This document shows, in pieces, positions 6,997-7,803 of a stretch of 7,803 nt of DNA. Source of the DNA: Prolixibacteraceae bacterium (GTDB lineage: Bacteria; Bacteroidota; Bacteroidia; Bacteroidales; Prolixibacteraceae). The notes beneath the pieces are model-generated. The model was not told the DNA's origin. It saw only the letters and a program-made list of their open reading frames with translations, and searched no databases. The position numbers and the translations under genes were made by a program. Position 1 is the stretch's first letter; each line of letters starts with the position of its first letter. Location of the stretch: positions 1 to 7,803 of the forward strand of contig JAFGDX010000045.1 of the NCBI GenBank assembly GCA_016931875.1, read 5' to 3'.

Positions 6997-7398
6997 ATGG
7001 TTCCATTGTCATTTGTTGAAATATCGGAAAGAGTAAAAAAATTGGATTTGCCACCCTTTGATTTGGTTATCGGTATTGGGTCGGGCGGAATTGTGCCGGC
7101 CAGTTTGCTTGCCTTTCATCTCAAGGCTGAACTTCAGGTGCTGGTACTCAACTACCGCGACGAAAACAACCAACCACGTTTTGACGAGCCGGTTGTCCTT
7201 CAAAAACCACCCATGAACCTGGAAGGAAAACGTATTCTTTTGGTTGACGATGTTTCTGTTTCCGGAAAAACAATGAACACAGCCCTCAAACAACTGGTGG
7301 GCTACAATGTAAAAACACTGGCAATGAAAGGAAAAGCCGATTTTGTTGTATTCCCCGAAATAAAAGATTGTGTAAAATGGCCCTGGAAAGTGATTTAA
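6997..7398 (+). CDS. Type I phosphoribosyltransferase-domain protein (purine-PRT-like)
   Basis: A 133-residue protein from ATG 6997. The frame stays open back into the kinase gene, but starts there would add an unrelated N-terminus, and MVPLSFVEIS fits a natural beginning. Type I PRTases transfer the ribose-5-phosphate of PRPP to or from a base. The PRPP loop LLVDDVSVSGKT (81-92) has the acidic pair Asp84-Asp85. The early loop VIGIGSGGIVPAS (24-36) supplies pyrophosphate contacts. The C-terminal PEIKDCVKWPW (120-130) resembles the base-binding tail of xanthine/guanine-type enzymes, in which an aromatic stacks on the purine. It is shorter than well-studied xanthine/guanine PRTases (about 150 residues) and the hood is minimal, so substrate assignment is unsafe. 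It lies 40 bases after the kinase and 10 before the lipoprotein gene. A nucleotide-salvage role is inference. Confidence 0.9.
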   Translation: MVPLSFVEISERVKKLDLPPFDLVIGIGSGGIVPASLLAFHLKAELQVLVLNYRDENNQPRFDEPVVLQKPPMNLEGKRILLVDDVSVSGKTMNTALKQLVGYNVKTLAMKGKADFVVFPEIKDCVKWPWKVI

Positions 7399-7408
7399 AC
7401 TGTTCAGA

Positions 7409-7803
7409 ATGAATTTGTCAGAAAAAAAATACATTGTCCCGTTATTGCTATTCTCCTTCTTGTTTGTGCTTTTCTCTTCCTGTTTAAAACCTGATGGGAA
7501 AGATGCTTATCTTTCCGGGTTTAAAAAATTTATTGAACGAGTGGAAAAACATCACGCCAATTATAATAAAAAAGATTGGGAATGGGCCGACCGGAAATTT
7601 GAACAATACAACAACATATGGTATTTTGAATGTAAAGATGAACTTTCAACCGGGGAAGAATTGGAAGTTATTATCATGAAACTGAAATACCAGAACATGA
7701 AAAATCCAACCATAATTTCCGATGTGCTGAAAAATTTAGAAAAGGAGGATGACCAGGAAATAAAGGGAAAAATCAACGAATATATTGAAAACGATTTCGA
7801 TAA
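7409..7803 (+). CDS. Short lipoprotein of unknown function, 3' end cut by window edge (possibly DUF6565-like)
   Basis: ATG 7409 opens a frame that runs to the window end without a stop, giving 131 codons. The N-terminus is a lipoprotein signal: Lys6-Lys7, a hydrophobic core (8-22) and a lipobox FSSC with Cys25 as the lipidation site. Residues after the cysteine read LKPDGKD, rich in Lys and Asp, loosely like the export signals that take Bacteroidota lipoproteins to the cell surface. The mature part is highly charged and helical in appearance: FKKFIERVEKHH (39-50), then NKKDWEWADRKFEQYNNIW (53-71), then a Glu/Lys-rich stretch. This pattern (FxxFIxxV, DWxxAD, F-x5-W) resembles the short lipoprotein family I recall as DUF6565; that is memory, not a search. 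It follows the phosphoribosyltransferase gene by 10 bases, suggesting co-transcription. Confidence 0.85.
   Translation, partial: MNLSEKKYIVPLLLFSFLFVLFSSCLKPDGKDAYLSGFKKFIERVEKHHANYNKKDWEWADRKFEQYNNIWYFECKDELSTGEELEVIIMKLKYQNMKNPTIISDVLKNLEKEDDQEIKGKINEYIENDFD

Noticed and set aside
7009..7434. Open frame of 141 codons on the minus strand, antisense to the phosphoribosyltransferase
   Set aside because: The plus-strand frame carries clear PRPP-binding motifs; the antisense product is rich in Phe/His/Asn with no motif and runs into the next gene.
7494..7679. Plus-strand open frame of 61 codons near the window end
   Set aside because: It lies inside the lipoprotein gene in another frame; the lipoprotein frame has a lipobox signal and runs through to the edge.

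Overview
This window looks like part of a Bacteroidota chromosome, most likely class Bacteroidia or a related marine or gut lineage. I base this on three things. Several encoded proteins resemble families I know mainly from that phylum: a DUF4783 secreted protein, a rhomboid with a charged C-terminal extension, a very long NtrY-like kinase, and a short lipoprotein with a Lys/Asp-rich start after its cysteine. The DNA is moderately AT-rich, and most genes lack a Shine-Dalgarno sequence. One upstream region also carries a match to the Bacteroidota -7 promoter element TAnnTTTG. The assignment comes from recognition, not from a database search.

Layout. Bases 1-1288 (+) hold two rhomboid-family membrane proteins in tandem; the first is cut by the window edge. 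They converge with a leftward two-gene unit (2659-1307), which encodes a small secreted DUF4783-type protein followed 6 bases later by a YihY/BrkB-type membrane protein. A 105-base divergent intergenic region (2660-2764) separates that unit from a rightward cluster running to the window end. This cluster contains rlmH (23S rRNA pseudouridine-1915 N3-methyltransferase), a 1241-residue membrane histidine kinase that overlaps rlmH by 8 bases, a small type I phosphoribosyltransferase, and a lipoprotein cut by the right edge. Coding density is very high and no gap exceeds 105 bases.

How the genes fit together. Most are conserved, housekeeping-like or membrane genes and do not form one obvious pathway. 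The rlmH and kinase genes are likely translationally coupled through their overlap. The kinase has 12 predicted membrane segments and three extracytoplasmic regions ahead of a complete HAMP-HisKA-HATPase core, but no response regulator lies in the window. The phosphoribosyltransferase may have its own promoter. I see no mobile element, CRISPR array, RNA gene or defence cassette. I also see no clear previously undescribed system; the least explained element is the large kinase and its downstream neighbours.
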